Shown: positions 44,374-54,899, counted from the first letter of the stretch. The stretch is 55,793 nt of DNA from a bacterium BMS3Bbin05 (GCA_002897855.1 BDTO01000016.1:1-55793); one strand, 5' to 3'. Notes: generated from the letters alone by a model not told the origin. Made by a program: numbers and translations.

Positions 44374-44470
44374 CAAAGCAAACAAATTTTATAAGGAGGG
44401 GTCGCATATCTGCCCAATTCCACGGAAGTGACCGGCGAATCCTGATTTTGTAGGCTCTGTTCCGTTCGCC

Positions 44471-45769
44471 TCACAGGTTTCTCTTGTCTATAACCCTTTT
44501 CGCTTTGCCTTCAAACCGCTCAAGGGTCTTTTTTTCCACAAGCCTGACCTCAACGGATATGCCAAGCTCTGAGGCAAGCCGTTTTCTTATAAGGCCGACC
44601 ATCTCGCTCTGTTTCTTCATTTCATCAAAAAAGATCGCCTCCGAAACCTCTACAAGGACTGTCGCCCTGTCAAGGGCATCATCCCGCTCGACCACAATCT
44701 GGTAGTGCGGCTCTGTCCCCTCGATATCAAACAATATTGACTCTATTTGAGAGGGAAATACATTAACTCCCCTGATAATGAGCATATCGTCTGTCCTGCC
44801 CATGACCCGGCTCATCCGGACAAATGTTCTGCCGCATGGACAGGGCTCTGTTATCAACCTGGTCAGGTCTCTGGTTCTGAAACGTATCACGGGGAACGCC
44901 TCTTTTGTCAGGGTAGTGACAACCAGCTCACCGACTTCACCCGGCGCCACCGGCTCAAGTGTATCCGGCTTAATTACCTCGACGAGGAAATGGTCCTCAT
45001 TGATATGCAATCCGTTCCTTTCAAGACATTCACCTGCCACGCCCGGTCCCATGACCTCACTCAGACCGTAATTGTCGGTGGCGACTATCCTTAGCTTTTC
45101 CTGTATCTCCTGTCTCATAGACTCGGACCAGGGTTCAGCACCAAACAGGCCGTATTTTAATGAGAGGGCATTGATATTTATTCCCATCTCGTAGATAGTA
45201 TCCGCAATCAGCATGGCATAACTCGGGGTACAAATGAGCGTCGTCGTCCTGAAGTCCTGCATGATCCTTATCTGTCTTTTCGTATTCCCGCTCGATATGG
45301 GGATTACGGATGCCCCCAAACGCTCCGCCCCGTAGTGCAGGCCAAAACCCCCTGTAAAAAGACCGTATCCGAACGCGATCTGTACAAGATCATCCCGGGT
45401 CACACCTCCGGCGGTCATGATCCTTGCCACAAGATTCGACCATATCTTGATATCGTTCCTTGTATAGCCGACTACAGTTGACATCCCGGTTGTCCCCGAA
45501 GATGCATGAATCCTGACTACTTCCCTGAGCGAAACTGCAAATAGACCGTAGGGATAGTTATCACGCAGATCATCCTTTGTAGTGAACGGCAGCTTCCTGA
45601 AATCATCCATTGTGCGTATCTCATCCGTGTCTATACCGAGTTCATCGAATTTTTTCCTGTAGAAAGGCACATTCATATGCACCCGGTTCAGAGTTGATTC
45701 GAGCTTTTCAAACTGGAACTGCTCCAGTTCATCCCTGCTCATGCACTCATTTTCCTTTTCCCAGTACAT
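44471..45769 (-). CDS. paaK: phenylacetate--CoA ligase, paralogue 1
   Basis: This 432-residue adenylate-forming enzyme activates phenylacetate or related aryl acids to CoA thioesters. Landmarks are [56 protein letters not shown] and the C-terminal KAKRVIDKR. The ATG at 45769 is chosen for the GGAGG six bases upstream. The phosphate-binding loop reads [12 protein letters not shown], whereas the paralogue at 50983 has [12 protein letters not shown]; the usual Lys-Pro is lost here. It follows livF by 23 bases on the same strand, last in the cluster. Confidence 0.9.
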   Translation of the reverse strand: MYWEKENECMSRDELEQFQFEKLESTLNRVHMNVPFYRKKFDELGIDTDEIRTMDDFRKLPFTTKDDLRDNYPYGLFAVSLREVVRIHASSGTTGMSTVVGYTRNDIKIWSNLVARIMTAGGVTRDDLVQIAFGYGLFTGGFGLHYGAERLGASVIPISSGNTKRQIRIMQDFRTTTLICTPSYAMLIADTIYEMGININALSLKYGLFGAEPWSESMRQEIQEKLRIVATDNYGLSEVMGPGVAGECLERNGLHINEDHFLVEVIKPDTLEPVAPGEVGELVVTTLTKEAFPVIRFRTRDLTRLITEPCPCGRTFVRMSRVMGRTDDMLIIRGVNVFPSQIESILFDIEGTEPHYQIVVERDDALDRATVLVEVSEAIFFDEMKKQSEMVGLIRKRLASELGISVEVRLVEKKTLERFEGKAKRVIDKRNL

Positions 45770-45792
45770 TGTCATCCTCCCGGACAAATTAA

Positions 45793-46527
45793 TTATAAAT
45801 TATCTGCATCGATGTCCTTACCGAGATACGCCCGCTGCACATCCCTGTTCGCCAGGAGATCTTCGGCAGGCCCCTGCAATTTTACCCTTCCCGTTTCGAG
45901 CACATAACCCCTGTCGGCAATCCTCAGTGAGGCCTGGGCGTTCTGCTCCACCAGGAGCACGGTTTTGCCCCCTTCCCTGAGCTTGTATATAATATTAAAA
46001 ATATCCTTTACGATTAAAGGGGCAAGCCCCATAGAGGGCTCGTCCATCATGATTAGTGAGGGCCTTGCCATAAGCGCACGCCCGATAGCAAGCATCTGCT
46101 GTTCTCCGCCGGAAAGTGTCCCTGCAAGCTGTTTCTTCCTCTCCCTGAGAAGAGGAAACAGAGAATAGACACTTTCGATTTCATCTTCAACAGCCCCATC
46201 CATCTTTTTGCGCTTGAGGACATACCCCCCAAGCAGAAGATTCTCTTTTACGGTCATGGTAGAAAAAACCTGCCTGCCCTCGGGGACAAGAGAACATCCA
46301 TAGAAGACTATCCTTTCCACAGGTAATCCGTGAATATTCTTCCCGCTGAACATAATTTCTCCGGATTGGGTTTTTATGAGTCCTGCGATGGTATTGAGCA
46401 GAGTAGTCTTGCCTGCGCCGTTTGCTCCTATTATTGTAACTATCTCTCCCTGCTTTACATGAATGGAGACCCTCCTCAATACCTTCAGTTTCCCATAGCC
46501 TGCCTCAAGGTTCCTGACCTTAAGCAT
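45793..46527 (-). CDS. livF: branched-chain amino acid ABC transporter ATP-binding protein LivF
   Basis: The 244-residue ATPase of a hydrophobic amino acid importer has Walker [10 protein letters not shown], signature [16 protein letters not shown], Walker [12 protein letters not shown] and the switch His-like segment. The ATG at 46527 is preferred; ATG at 46530 and GTG at 46536 are alternatives. It overlaps livG by 8 bases. Confidence 0.93.
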   Translation of the reverse strand: MLKVRNLEAGYGKLKVLRRVSIHVKQGEIVTIIGANGAGKTTLLNTIAGLIKTQSGEIMFSGKNIHGLPVERIVFYGCSLVPEGRQVFSTMTVKENLLLGGYVLKRKKMDGAVEDEIESVYSLFPLLRERKKQLAGTLSGGEQQMLAIGRALMARPSLIMMDEPSMGLAPLIVKDIFNIIYKLREGGKTVLLVEQNAQASLRIADRGYVLETGRVKLQGPAEDLLANRDVQRAYLGKDIDADNL

Positions 46528-47287
46528 CATCTTCACCCAGATAAACGCGTACTACTTCCCTGTTCTTCTGTATCGCCAAAGGTACATCTTCGGCAATCTT
46601 TTCTCCATAACTCAACACTATGATCTCATCGGAGATTCCCATAACAAGCGACATGTCGTGCTCTACAATCAGGATTGTTATGCCCGAATCACGTATCTTC
46701 TTTATGAGACCTGCAACCTCCGCCGTTTCTCTCATATTGAGGCCGGCAGCCGGTTCGTCAAGGAGAAGCAGTCTCGGTTCACATGCCAGGGCGCGCGCAA
46801 GCTCTACTGCGCGCTGTTGCCCGTAAGCAAGGTCCGTTGCCTCGATATCGGCGAGGTCCATAATCCCAACCGATTCCATTATCTCAAGAGACCTCTCCCT
46901 TATAAACTTTTCCTCCCTGCTCATACCCGGAAGATGCAGCATGCTCGGGATAAAACCCGCCCTGCTGTGTATATGCCTGCCGGTCATCACATTTTCAAGC
47001 GCCGTCATCTTCGGAAAAAGTTTAATATGCTGAAATGTGCGTGCCATTCCCATTTCTGCTACCTGGAAAGGGCTCTTCCCCGCAATCTCGCGGTCGGCAA
47101 ATACAATTGATCCGGAATCGGGCCTGAGAAAACCGGAAATAAGATTGAAAAGTGTTGTCTTCCCCGCGCCGTTCGGACCGATTACAGCCTTGATCAAACA
47201 CTCTCCGACAGAAAAGGAGATATTATCCACTGCCTTGAGTCCGCCAAAACTGCGATTCAGATTTTCGGCCTTAAGAAGATCCATCAT
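46520..47287 (-). CDS. livG: branched-chain amino acid ABC transporter ATP-binding protein LivG
   Basis: This 255-residue partner ATPase has Walker A GPNGAGKTT, signature YGQQRAVELARALAC, Walker B LLLLDEPAAGLN and a typical C-terminal extension. It overlaps livM by 17 bases and livF by 8. It powers import through LivHM. Confidence 0.94.
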   Translation of the reverse strand: MMDLLKAENLNRSFGGLKAVDNISFSVGECLIKAVIGPNGAGKTTLFNLISGFLRPDSGSIVFADREIAGKSPFQVAEMGMARTFQHIKLFPKMTALENVMTGRHIHSRAGFIPSMLHLPGMSREEKFIRERSLEIMESVGIMDLADIEATDLAYGQQRAVELARALACEPRLLLLDEPAAGLNMRETAEVAGLIKKIRDSGITILIVEHDMSLVMGISDEIIVLSYGEKIAEDVPLAIQKNREVVRVYLGEDDA

Positions 47288-48359
47288 TCTGCTCCCCCGC
47301 TTTTTCTCCGGAGACCGCCCTTTTCAGATATCTGAAGATATCGACCCTGATTAGACCTTCCGGGGCAAAAAGCATAATGACTATCAATATCCCCCCGAAA
47401 ACCGCATCGTCAAACGAACCGAAATAACCCCTCAGTGAGAGGAAATTAAGCAGAACACCCATTATCAAGGCACCCCACAGGTTAGCCATACCTCCGACAG
47501 CAACGATCGCAACATAACGCACTGACTTCATGACCGATGCCTCCGATGGTCCTATACCGCCATTATAGTGGGTGAGAAAGACCCCGGCAATGGAAGCAAA
47601 CGCAGCGCTGAGGACAAATGTGTTCAGCTTGTATTTCGCAGTATTCACGCCCACGGCACTCGAAGCGTCTTCAGCCCCATGGATGGACCTCAAAGCCCTT
47701 CCCACACGTGAATCCACCAGGTTCAGGAGGGTTATAAAAGCAATAATAACCAATCCCCAGGCTATATAATAGTTTGAAATGCGGACGGACAGGTTTCCGC
47801 TCACCTTCAGCCCGGGCAATAGCGTAAAAGCTGGCACTTCGGACAAACCGTCGGCTTCACCAAAAAAGGCGGAGCCAAGGACAATTCTGTAGACAATTAT
47901 GCCAAGCCCCAGCGTTGCCATCGCGAGATAATGGCCCTTCAGTTTCAGTATGGGCCCGCCGATAAGATATGCAACCAATACTGTCATGGATACGGCTATG
48001 ATACAGGCAACCCATGGCTGAAAGTAGAGGATCTCCGAACCGTAAAGGTTCGTTCGGACAACGAGGATACCTGTTTTCATTAACACAGCGATAATGGCGT
48101 TATCTTTGTAAGGCAAGAGGTTATAAGTGGTAAGCAAGGCCGAAATGTAGCCTCCCATCGCAAAGAACCCCGCATGACCCAACGAAATCTGGCCTGCGTA
48201 ACCTATTAAAAGACAGAGACCTATAATGACAAGAGAGTAATATGCAGACATGGTTAACTGGGTCAGGAAGTAACCTGTTCCGGTAAAACGGGTAAGCAAC
48301 TGAACAGTGATAACCCCCGTGATAAGGCCGGCCATCTGCAACACCCTTTTGCCAGGCAT
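47271..48359 (-). CDS. livM: branched-chain amino acid ABC transporter permease LivM
   Basis: The start is placed at 48359, where the ATG overlaps the livH stop (TGATG); a longer frame reaching 48479 would lie inside livH. The 362-residue polytopic permease has eight or more hydrophobic segments, the family motif LIGYAGQISLGHAGFFAMGGY and LYNLLDSRVGRALRSI-like loops. It pairs with LivH to form the pore. Confidence 0.93.
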   Translation of the reverse strand: MPGKRVLQMAGLITGVITVQLLTRFTGTGYFLTQLTMSAYYSLVIIGLCLLIGYAGQISLGHAGFFAMGGYISALLTTYNLLPYKDNAIIAVLMKTGILVVRTNLYGSEILYFQPWVACIIAVSMTVLVAYLIGGPILKLKGHYLAMATLGLGIIVYRIVLGSAFFGEADGLSEVPAFTLLPGLKVSGNLSVRISNYYIAWGLVIIAFITLLNLVDSRVGRALRSIHGAEDASSAVGVNTAKYKLNTFVLSAAFASIAGVFLTHYNGGIGPSEASVMKSVRYVAIVAVGGMANLWGALIMGVLLNFLSLRGYFGSFDDAVFGGILIVIMLFAPEGLIRVDIFRYLKRAVSGEKAGEQNDGSS

Positions 48360-49249
48360 CAGAATTCCTTCAACCTGAAGACCTCCCGGCTGCCGAAGAG
48401 TCCGCTTGGCCTGTAAAACAGGATTATGAGCAGGATGGATATTGCAATTGCATCCTTGTATGCAGCGGGTAATACCCATATGCTGAAAGATTCAAGAATC
48501 CCGAGGATTATGCCGGCCGCAACCGCAGCCATGCTGTTACCAAGCCCACCGAGAATCGCAACTGTAAATCCCTTTATAGCCAGGCCCGTGCCGCTATCAT
48601 ACTGTACGTACGTAATTGGAGATATAACACAACCGGCAAGTGCACCGATACCTGCGCTCAGCACAAATGACAGTGTTACAATATTCTTTGCGTTTATTCC
48701 GCACAATCTTGCCGCATTCCGATTTGAAGCACAGGCACGCATCTGCCTCCCCACAAGGGTAAAGCTGAAAAAGAAATTAAGTGCAATTACCACGACCGAA
48801 CAGACACCGATTACCCACAATACCTGCGGCGATATGTGAACTCCGGCTATGGAGAGGGATGTAATTTCATTTCCCGTAAAATAGGGCAGCGCCCTGACTC
48901 CGTCGCCCCAGACATGAAGCGCTATTTCCCTGATAACGATAGATAATCCGATAGTGATAATTATCATCCTGAGCACTGACGGATTGACAATCCACCTGAT
49001 AAAGATTATATCAATAAGAGCCCCAACCACCATGGTGATGATTACAGCAATGATTATGGCAAGAGGCAGAGGAAGAAAGGCATTCAAAGTTACTGCCGTC
49101 ATTCCGCCGATCATGACGAATTCGCCCTGGGCGAAATTTATAATCCCGGTAGCATTGTATATGATATTGAAGCCTATGGCTACAGTGGAGTATATAATCC
49201 CATAGGTAATTCCGGCAACAAGATACTGGAAAAACAGTTCTATAATCAT
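48359..49249 (-). CDS. livH: branched-chain amino acid ABC transporter permease LivH
   Basis: This 296-residue permease has the motif NATGIINFAQGEFVMIGG and IVGRQMRACASNRNAARLCGI-type loop with GIN, plus about eight transmembrane segments. It is translationally coupled with livM by a TGATG overlap. A stem-loop lies between it and livK upstream. Confidence 0.93.
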   Translation of the reverse strand: MIIELFFQYLVAGITYGIIYSTVAIGFNIIYNATGIINFAQGEFVMIGGMTAVTLNAFLPLPLAIIIAVIITMVVGALIDIIFIRWIVNPSVLRMIIITIGLSIVIREIALHVWGDGVRALPYFTGNEITSLSIAGVHISPQVLWVIGVCSVVVIALNFFFSFTLVGRQMRACASNRNAARLCGINAKNIVTLSFVLSAGIGALAGCVISPITYVQYDSGTGLAIKGFTVAILGGLGNSMAAVAAGIILGILESFSIWVLPAAYKDAIAISILLIILFYRPSGLFGSREVFRLKEF

Positions 49250-49275
49250 ATAATCATATGATTGGAGAAATAACA

Positions 49276-49306
49276 GGGAGTACCCGTGGAAATGCAGGAT
49301 ACTCCC
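49276..49306 (-). terminator. intra-operon stem-loop between livK and livH
   Basis: GGGAGTA and TACTCCC pair over a 17-base loop; only a weak U-rich tail follows on the minus strand. It sits between the binding-protein gene livK and the permease genes. It may attenuate read-through or protect the livK mRNA, giving more binding protein than permease. Confidence 0.4.
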
Positions 49307-49336
49307 CTCTCAATTTGAGACTCTGATATACTGGAA

Positions 49337-50479
49337 CTATTTATTTAACAGGACGAACCGCCCGTTCCTGACGGTAAGCATATCGAAAGAATCCATACCG
49401 AGGCCATTATGATCAGTCGGGGAAAAATTGAATATTCCGCCGGTTCCAACAAAGTCCTTCATGTTTTCTATGGCATCCCTGACCTTTTCCCTGTCGGGCC
49501 CCACCTCCCGGATGGCCTTTACCAGTATGTTAAATGCATCATAGGCATGGCCACCGAATGTGCTCACGGCCTCATGGTATTTTGATTCATAATCCTTTTT
49601 ATATTTCAGGAGTACGGCCCTCTGCCTGTTGCTCTTGGGGAGCGCATCAGATACAAGAAGCCGGCCGGCGGGAAATATTATACCTTCCGCTGCAGCCCCT
49701 GCCGCCTTTACGTACTTGATGTTTCCGAATCCATGGCTCTGAAACAGGGGAACATTCAATCCAATCTGTTTCATGTTCTTTGCCACAATTGACTGGGCAG
49801 GCACAATTGACCAGTTAACAACGGCCTGGATATCCTTTGATTTCAGTTTTGTGACCACAGCGGTCAGGTCAGTGGCCTTCTTGTCATAGACTTCACTGAC
49901 GAGTATCTTTATTCCGTAGTCAGGGGCTATTTTCGCAAGCTGTGCCTTTCCGGCCTTTCCAAATCCGGTATTGCCTGTAACTACCCCTATCCTCTTGATA
50001 CCCATCTTATTCATCTGCATAAAAATCTTTTTCACAGCAAAACTGTCTTTTTGAGGCGTTTTGAACACATATTTTGCGACAGGATTTACGATCACCTCGG
50101 CAGCCGCGCAGGAGAGAAGAATGGTCTTCCCCTCTTGTGCTATATTCTTGATCTTCATTGTTTCACCGCTGGTAGACGGTCCTATTATGGCAAAAACTTT
50201 ATCTTCCTCGATGAGCTGTTTGGCAAATGAAATCGCCTTTTCCGGGTTCGCCCCCGAGTCTTTTATGATAAGCTCTATCTTTTCCCCGTTTATACCTCCC
50301 CCGGCGTTGACTTCGTCGGTCAGCATCCTCAGGGTTTTTGCCTCCGGTGAGCCAAGAAATGAAGCCGGCCCGGTAACTGCGAGAATAGCGCCAATCTTTA
50401 TGGTATCCGCAGCAAATACCGGGGATACGGCCATCGTAAGAATAAACAAAGAAACGACAAATAATTTCAGCCTCTTCAT
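49337..50479 (-). CDS. livK: branched-chain amino acid ABC transporter substrate-binding protein
   Basis: The ATG at 50479 is chosen because AAAGGAGG lies 6 bases before it. The 380-residue product has a signal peptide (1-22, ending PVFAAD) and the periplasmic type I binding fold: DTIKIGAILAVTGPASFLG, GSPEAKTLRMLTDEVN, GGINGEKIELI. The ligand could be leucine/valine, or an aromatic acid given the adjacent ligases. It leads into the LivHMGF genes. Confidence 0.93.
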   Translation of the reverse strand: MKRLKLFVVSLFILTMAVSPVFAADTIKIGAILAVTGPASFLGSPEAKTLRMLTDEVNAGGGINGEKIELIIKDSGANPEKAISFAKQLIEEDKVFAIIGPSTSGETMKIKNIAQEGKTILLSCAAAEVIVNPVAKYVFKTPQKDSFAVKKIFMQMNKMGIKRIGVVTGNTGFGKAGKAQLAKIAPDYGIKILVSEVYDKKATDLTAVVTKLKSKDIQAVVNWSIVPAQSIVAKNMKQIGLNVPLFQSHGFGNIKYVKAAGAAAEGIIFPAGRLLVSDALPKSNRQRAVLLKYKKDYESKYHEAVSTFGGHAYDAFNILVKAIREVGPDREKVRDAIENMKDFVGTGGIFNFSPTDHNGLGMDSFDMLTVRNGRFVLLNK

Positions 50480-50537
50480 ATTATTCCTCCTTTTTATTCC
50501 CTGCATGGCAGGATAATTTTTATAAGACTTGTCAGCC

Positions 50538-50969
50538 TTAAAGAGAATGAACTTCCTCACCCCTGAGAATTCTTACGCCAGCCTTCTGAAGTGTTGATAT
50601 CGCCTTTTCTATCTCATCAAAACGAAAAATAATAATAGCATTTTCCCCGCTCTTTTGTACAAAGGCATACATATACTCAACATTGATATCCTGGCCCGCC
50701 AATGCCCGCAGTATCCCCGAAAGGCCGCCCGGCCTGTCGGGCACCTCAATTGCAACCACCTCGTTCTTTCCGACTGTAAAGCCGTTGTCTTTAAGCACCT
50801 TTTTGGCCTTTTCGGTATCATTTGTAATAATTCTCAATATCCCGAAATCTGCAGTATCGGCAAGCGACAGCGCCCTGATGTTAATACCGTTTTCTGCAAG
50901 TATCCCGGTTACCTCCGTGAGTCTGCCGGACTTGTTTTCAAGAAAAATGGAAATCTGTTCTACCTTCAT
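50538..50969 (-). CDS. ACT-domain protein (tandem ACT)
   Basis: The start is placed at 50969 after GGGGG four bases upstream. The 143-residue product consists of two ACT domains: [20 protein letters not shown] (about 1-65) and [18 protein letters not shown] (about 69-140). ACT modules bind amino acids and regulate enzymes. Such genes regularly accompany iorAB/paaK clusters. It follows paaK2 by 13 bases and likely shares its transcript. Confidence 0.9.
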   Translation of the reverse strand: MKVEQISIFLENKSGRLTEVTGILAENGINIRALSLADTADFGILRIITNDTEKAKKVLKDNGFTVGKNEVVAIEVPDRPGGLSGILRALAGQDINVEYMYAFVQKSGENAIIIFRFDEIEKAISTLQKAGVRILRGEEVHSL

Positions 50970-50982
50970 TTTATCCCCCTGT

Positions 50983-52284
50983 TCAGATCTTTCTTTTATC
51001 AATTACTCTCCTGGCCTTGCCCTCGCTCCTCTGTATAGTCTTTGGCTCAACCAGTTTTACCTTGCATGAAATCCCCAGAAGGTCCTTAATCTCTCTCTCC
51101 ACACGTTTGCTCAAAGTCTCCAGCTGCTTCACCTCGTCGGAAAATATATTCTCATTTACCTCGACCTGCACTTCCATTACGTCAAGTGCCCCTTCCCTGG
51201 TGATTATCAACTGGTAATGAGGTTCAACTTCCTCTAAACTCATCAGCACATGTTCTATCTGTGAAGGAAATACATTCACCCCTCTAATGATCATCATATC
51301 GTCCGTTCTGCCGCTAACACGTTTCATCCTGTAAAATGTCCTTCCGCATACACACGGCTCGTCAATCAACTGCGTAATATCCTTTGTCCTGTATCTGATG
51401 ACAGGGAAGGCTTCCTTTGTTATTGTAGTAAATACGAGTTCACCTTTTTCCCCGTGCGGCAGGACTTCACCCGTGTCAGGGTCAATTATTTCAGCAATAA
51501 AATGGTCCTCAAATATGTGCAGACCTTTCTTTTTCTCAATGCATTCACTTGCGACCCCGGGGCCAATGACCTCGCTCAGACCGTAAATATCGAGGGCGCT
51601 TATATTGAGTTTCTTTTCTATCTCTTCTCTCATGTTCTCACTCCATGGTTCAGCGCCGAAATGACCTACCCGGAGCTTAAGTTTTGAGCGGTCCACATTG
51701 GTCTCCCTGATAACCTCAGCTATATTAAGGGCATACGACGGGGTACATAAAAGCACTGTCGAACCAAAATCCTGCATAATCATTATCTGCTTCTTGGTAT
51801 TACCTCCGGACATGGGGATTACGGTCGCCCCGAGTTTTTCAGCTCCGTAGTGTGCGCCAAGACCCCCGGTAAAGAGCCCGTACCCGTAAGCATTATGGAC
51901 GACATCACCCCTTGTCGATCCTCCGCAGGCCAATGTGCGCGCCATTAGTTCCGCCCAGGTATCTATATCCTTTTTTGTATATCCGACAACCGTGGGTTTG
52001 CCGGTAGTCCCCGACGAGGCATGAATCCTGACCACATCTTCAAGCGGGACCGTGAACATGCCGAAAGGATAGTTATCCCTCAGGTCATCCTTGGTGGTAA
52101 ACGGCAGTCTCTTTATATCATCGAGGCTCTTTATGTCATCAGGTGTGACCCCGGCCTTTTCCATTTTCTTATGATAAGGCAGTACCAGGTTGTACTCCCT
52201 CTCAATAAGTCGCTTGAGTCTCTTTAACTGAAGTGCCTCCAGCGCCTCTCTTGGAAGTGTCTCGAATTCCTCGTTCCATATCAT
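50983..52284 (-). CDS. paaK: phenylacetate--CoA ligase, paralogue 2
   Basis: The ATG at 52284 is preferred: AGGAGG lies eight bases upstream; a TTG at 52290 overlaps less well. The 433-residue enzyme has intact loop [34 protein letters not shown] and C-terminal [10 protein letters not shown]. It is clearly related to the first paralogue along its length. It would activate aryl acids such as indoleacetate or phenylacetate formed from the IorAB pathway. An R1 element separates it from iorB. Confidence 0.93.
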   Translation of the reverse strand: MIWNEEFETLPREALEALQLKRLKRLIEREYNLVLPYHKKMEKAGVTPDDIKSLDDIKRLPFTTKDDLRDNYPFGMFTVPLEDVVRIHASSGTTGKPTVVGYTKKDIDTWAELMARTLACGGSTRGDVVHNAYGYGLFTGGLGAHYGAEKLGATVIPMSGGNTKKQIMIMQDFGSTVLLCTPSYALNIAEVIRETNVDRSKLKLRVGHFGAEPWSENMREEIEKKLNISALDIYGLSEVIGPGVASECIEKKKGLHIFEDHFIAEIIDPDTGEVLPHGEKGELVFTTITKEAFPVIRYRTKDITQLIDEPCVCGRTFYRMKRVSGRTDDMMIIRGVNVFPSQIEHVLMSLEEVEPHYQLIITREGALDVMEVQVEVNENIFSDEVKQLETLSKRVEREIKDLLGISCKVKLVEPKTIQRSEGKARRVIDKRKI

Positions 52285-52309
52285 AAGCAAAGCCTCCTCA
52301 TCATTATAT

Positions 52310-52452
52310 AGTGTCTGTGTATAAGGTCAGCATCTCTATCTGTCATTTCCCGACTTAGTCGGGGAATCTATTCTTTTCTATAAGTTCCGGATGCCCGATT
52401 ACAGACTTCGGGCATGACAAAAATAAAAAACGGCAGTTTATACACAGACACT
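52310..52452 (+). repeat. 143-bp palindromic element R1, copy 4
   Basis: The ends read AGTGTCTGTGTATAA / TTATACACAGACACT: the GAGTC-to-GTGTC change is matched on the other side. Inner hairpins are CCCGAC-TTA-GTCGGG and TGCCCGA/TCGGGCA. It lies in the iorB-paaK2 gap inside the putative cluster. Confidence 0.85.
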
Positions 52453-52474
52453 ATTTATATATGGGACATACTGC

Positions 52475-53083
52475 TTAAACCGTCTTTTCCGCTTTCACCC
52501 GGTCAATTATATCACGCCCTTTCCTGAAGGCCTCTATATTTACCCGGACAAACCTCTCTTTTACTCTTTCGGAAATCACATCAAGGAATATTTTTTCCTC
52601 AACAGGCACAAAACATGAAAGCGCTCCCACCATTACCATATTTACTGTTCTGACTTCACCGACGGCGCCGGCTACAGCAATGGCATCGATCGTATACACA
52701 GAAAGACCCCTCTCTGAAAGTTTCCCCGGAATGTCGGAGGGATACTCTTCACCTCCAGTTGATACAGACAGCGGGAGAATCTTCTGAGTGTTCACTATCA
52801 CCTTACAGTCCTTCTTCAGCAGAGGGAGATACCTGAGTGATTCCATCATCTCAAAGGCAACCTGGATATCGGCCGAACCGGGTTCGATAACAGGAGCATA
52901 TACTTTATCGCCATATCTCATATGGGCAACAACCGCCCCCCCGCGCTGCGCCATCCCGTGCAACTCGCTTTTCTTTACATCCACACCCGCTTTTATCATG
53001 GCAAAAGCGGTTATCTCACTTGCAAGCAGAATTCCCTGCCCGCCAACACCTGAAAATAATATATTGGTAATGGATTTATTCAC
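52475..53083 (-). CDS. iorB: indolepyruvate:ferredoxin oxidoreductase beta subunit
   Basis: This 202-residue gamma-domain subunit starts with GTG one base after the iorA stop region. Landmarks are ILFSGVGGQGILLASEI and KKSELHGMAQRGGAVVAHMRYG. With IorA it converts arylpyruvates to arylacetyl-CoA and reduces ferredoxin. It is separated from the ligase genes by an R1 element. Confidence 0.95.
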   Translation of the reverse strand: MNKSITNILFSGVGGQGILLASEITAFAMIKAGVDVKKSELHGMAQRGGAVVAHMRYGDKVYAPVIEPGSADIQVAFEMMESLRYLPLLKKDCKVIVNTQKILPLSVSTGGEEYPSDIPGKLSERGLSVYTIDAIAVAGAVGEVRTVNMVMVGALSCFVPVEEKIFLDVISERVKERFVRVNIEAFRKGRDIIDRVKAEKTV

Positions 53084-53084
53084 A

Positions 53085-54899
53085 TCACTCGTCCTTAATT
53101 ATAGCCTTGAATTTACACAACCGGATGCATTGGGTACATCCGTTACAGAGGAGATGGTCTATTCTTGCATATCCTTTCTGTTTCTCTCTAAACCCCGGAT
53201 TTACTGCTTCTTCCTTATCAATACCAATCCATTCAATGGCCGGGCAGCCCAGCTTGAGACATGCCCTGCATCCGTTACATCGATCAGTAATAATCCTGTA
53301 AAGTGTCTTTTCCCTCATCCTTTCTTCAGGCAGGAGGACACAGGGGGACTTTGTGATGATTACCGATGGCGCGGGACGTTCAACTTCCCGCTTGACCAGA
53401 TTGAATGTACTGTCTATATCATGGGGTGTTACGGTATATACATGCTTCACCCCAATAGCACGGCAGAGTGATTCCAGATCTATCATTTCCGTACTTTCGC
53501 CGGAGATGGTCTTTCCGCTTGCAGGGTTCGGCTGCTGTCCGGTCATCGCGGTTATACGGTTGTCAAGGATAATAACTGTACTGAATCCCCGGTTATAAAC
53601 CACGTCAATCAGACCGGTAATGCCCGAATGGATGAATGTCGAATCCCCAATGACCGCAACGATCCTGCCGAGGGCATCTCTGCCGAGGGCCTTTTCCATA
53701 CCAAATGCATTCCCGATGCTTGCCCCCATGCATACACAGGAATCCATTGCTGAAAGAGGCTTCAGAAATCCAAGGGTATAGCACCCTATATCACCCGCAA
53801 CAAATACACCAAGCTTTGAGAGGGCATAAAAAAGACCCCTGTGGGGACAACCGGGACACATACCCGGAGGCCTGAGCGGTATTCCGACCGGTTCAAGAAA
53901 TTCTTCGGGGGGATTCCCTCCGGCTAAAGAGCTTTTTATTATATATGAATTCAGTTCTCCGATGGACGGGATAAGCTCTTTGCCCCTGCATGAAACCCCC
54001 ATTGCCTTTACATGCAATTCAATGAACGGGTCGAGTTCTTCGACAACATAGAGCTCCTCTATATCTTCAGCGAAACTCTTAACCAGGTTTTCCGGAAATG
54101 GATATGCCATCCCAAGCTTTAATACCGATGCGCCTGGAAATGCCTCCTTTACGTAGAGATAAGAAACACCTGATGTAATAAATCCCATTTTCCTGCTGCC
54201 CCGCTCAACCCTGTTCTCAGGAAATGTTTCGGCAAACTCCCTGAGCTTTTCCAGCCTCTTTTCAAGATCTGTCCTCCTTTTCCTCGCATTGGCGGGAAGC
54301 ATAACAAACTTTTCCGGTATCTTGACTATACCGGGCAGAATCCGGGATTTCTCCACATCACCCCGTTCGACTAAGCCCTTGACGTGAGAGACCCTGGTTG
54401 TTGTTCTGAGTAAAACCGGGATATCGAATTCCTCACTTATCCGAAAGGCAAGCCTGGTATATTCCTTTGCCTCAGCACTATCCGAAGGCTCGAGCATGGG
54501 TATCTTGGCGGCAAAGGCATAATTGCGGTTATCCTGTTCATTCTGCGAGCTGTGCATGGAAGGGTCATCTGCAGTAACTATCACGAGCCCGCCCCTTACG
54601 CCTGTATAGGCTGACGTAAAGAGAGGGTCCGAGGCAACATTCAGCCCCACATGTTTCATGACCGCAAGCGCTCTGACACCTGCAAAGGACGCCCCTAATG
54701 CAACCTCTAACGCCACCTTTTCATTCGGCGCCCACTCGGAATAGACACCTTCATATCTTGAGAGGTTTTCAAGTATTTCAGTAGACGGGGTTCCCGGATA
54801 GGCAGAGGCGACTTTGACTCCGGATTCAAAAGCCCCCCTCGCTATAGCTTCATTTCCGGACAGGAATAATTTTTCTTTTACAGGCAGACCATTTTTCAT
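53085..54899 (-). CDS. iorA: indolepyruvate:ferredoxin oxidoreductase alpha subunit
   Basis: The 604-residue thiamine-diphosphate enzyme begins with the pyrimidine-binding domain (GNEAIARGAFESGVKVASAYPG). It then has the TPP domain (GDIGCYTLG; GDSTFIHSGITGL; DNRITAMTGQQPNP) and ends with a ferredoxin domain with two clusters, CxxCxxCx4CP and CxxCxxCx3C. It oxidatively decarboxylates indolepyruvate, phenylpyruvate and hydroxyphenylpyruvate. It heads the minus-strand cluster. Confidence 0.96.
   Translation of the reverse strand: MKNGLPVKEKLFLSGNEAIARGAFESGVKVASAYPGTPSTEILENLSRYEGVYSEWAPNEKVALEVALGASFAGVRALAVMKHVGLNVASDPLFTSAYTGVRGGLVIVTADDPSMHSSQNEQDNRNYAFAAKIPMLEPSDSAEAKEYTRLAFRISEEFDIPVLLRTTTRVSHVKGLVERGDVEKSRILPGIVKIPEKFVMLPANARKRRTDLEKRLEKLREFAETFPENRVERGSRKMGFITSGVSYLYVKEAFPGASVLKLGMAYPFPENLVKSFAEDIEELYVVEELDPFIELHVKAMGVSCRGKELIPSIGELNSYIIKSSLAGGNPPEEFLEPVGIPLRPPGMCPGCPHRGLFYALSKLGVFVAGDIGCYTLGFLKPLSAMDSCVCMGASIGNAFGMEKALGRDALGRIVAVIGDSTFIHSGITGLIDVVYNRGFSTVIILDNRITAMTGQQPNPASGKTISGESTEMIDLESLCRAIGVKHVYTVTPHDIDSTFNLVKREVERPAPSVIITKSPCVLLPEERMREKTLYRIITDRCNGCRACLKLGCPAIEWIGIDKEEAVNPGFREKQKGYARIDHLLCNGCTQCIRLCKFKAIIKDE

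Noticed and set aside
48360-48479. N-terminal extension of LivM
   Set aside because: It would overlap livH by 120 bases; the ATG at 48359 overlaps the livH stop in a standard coupling.
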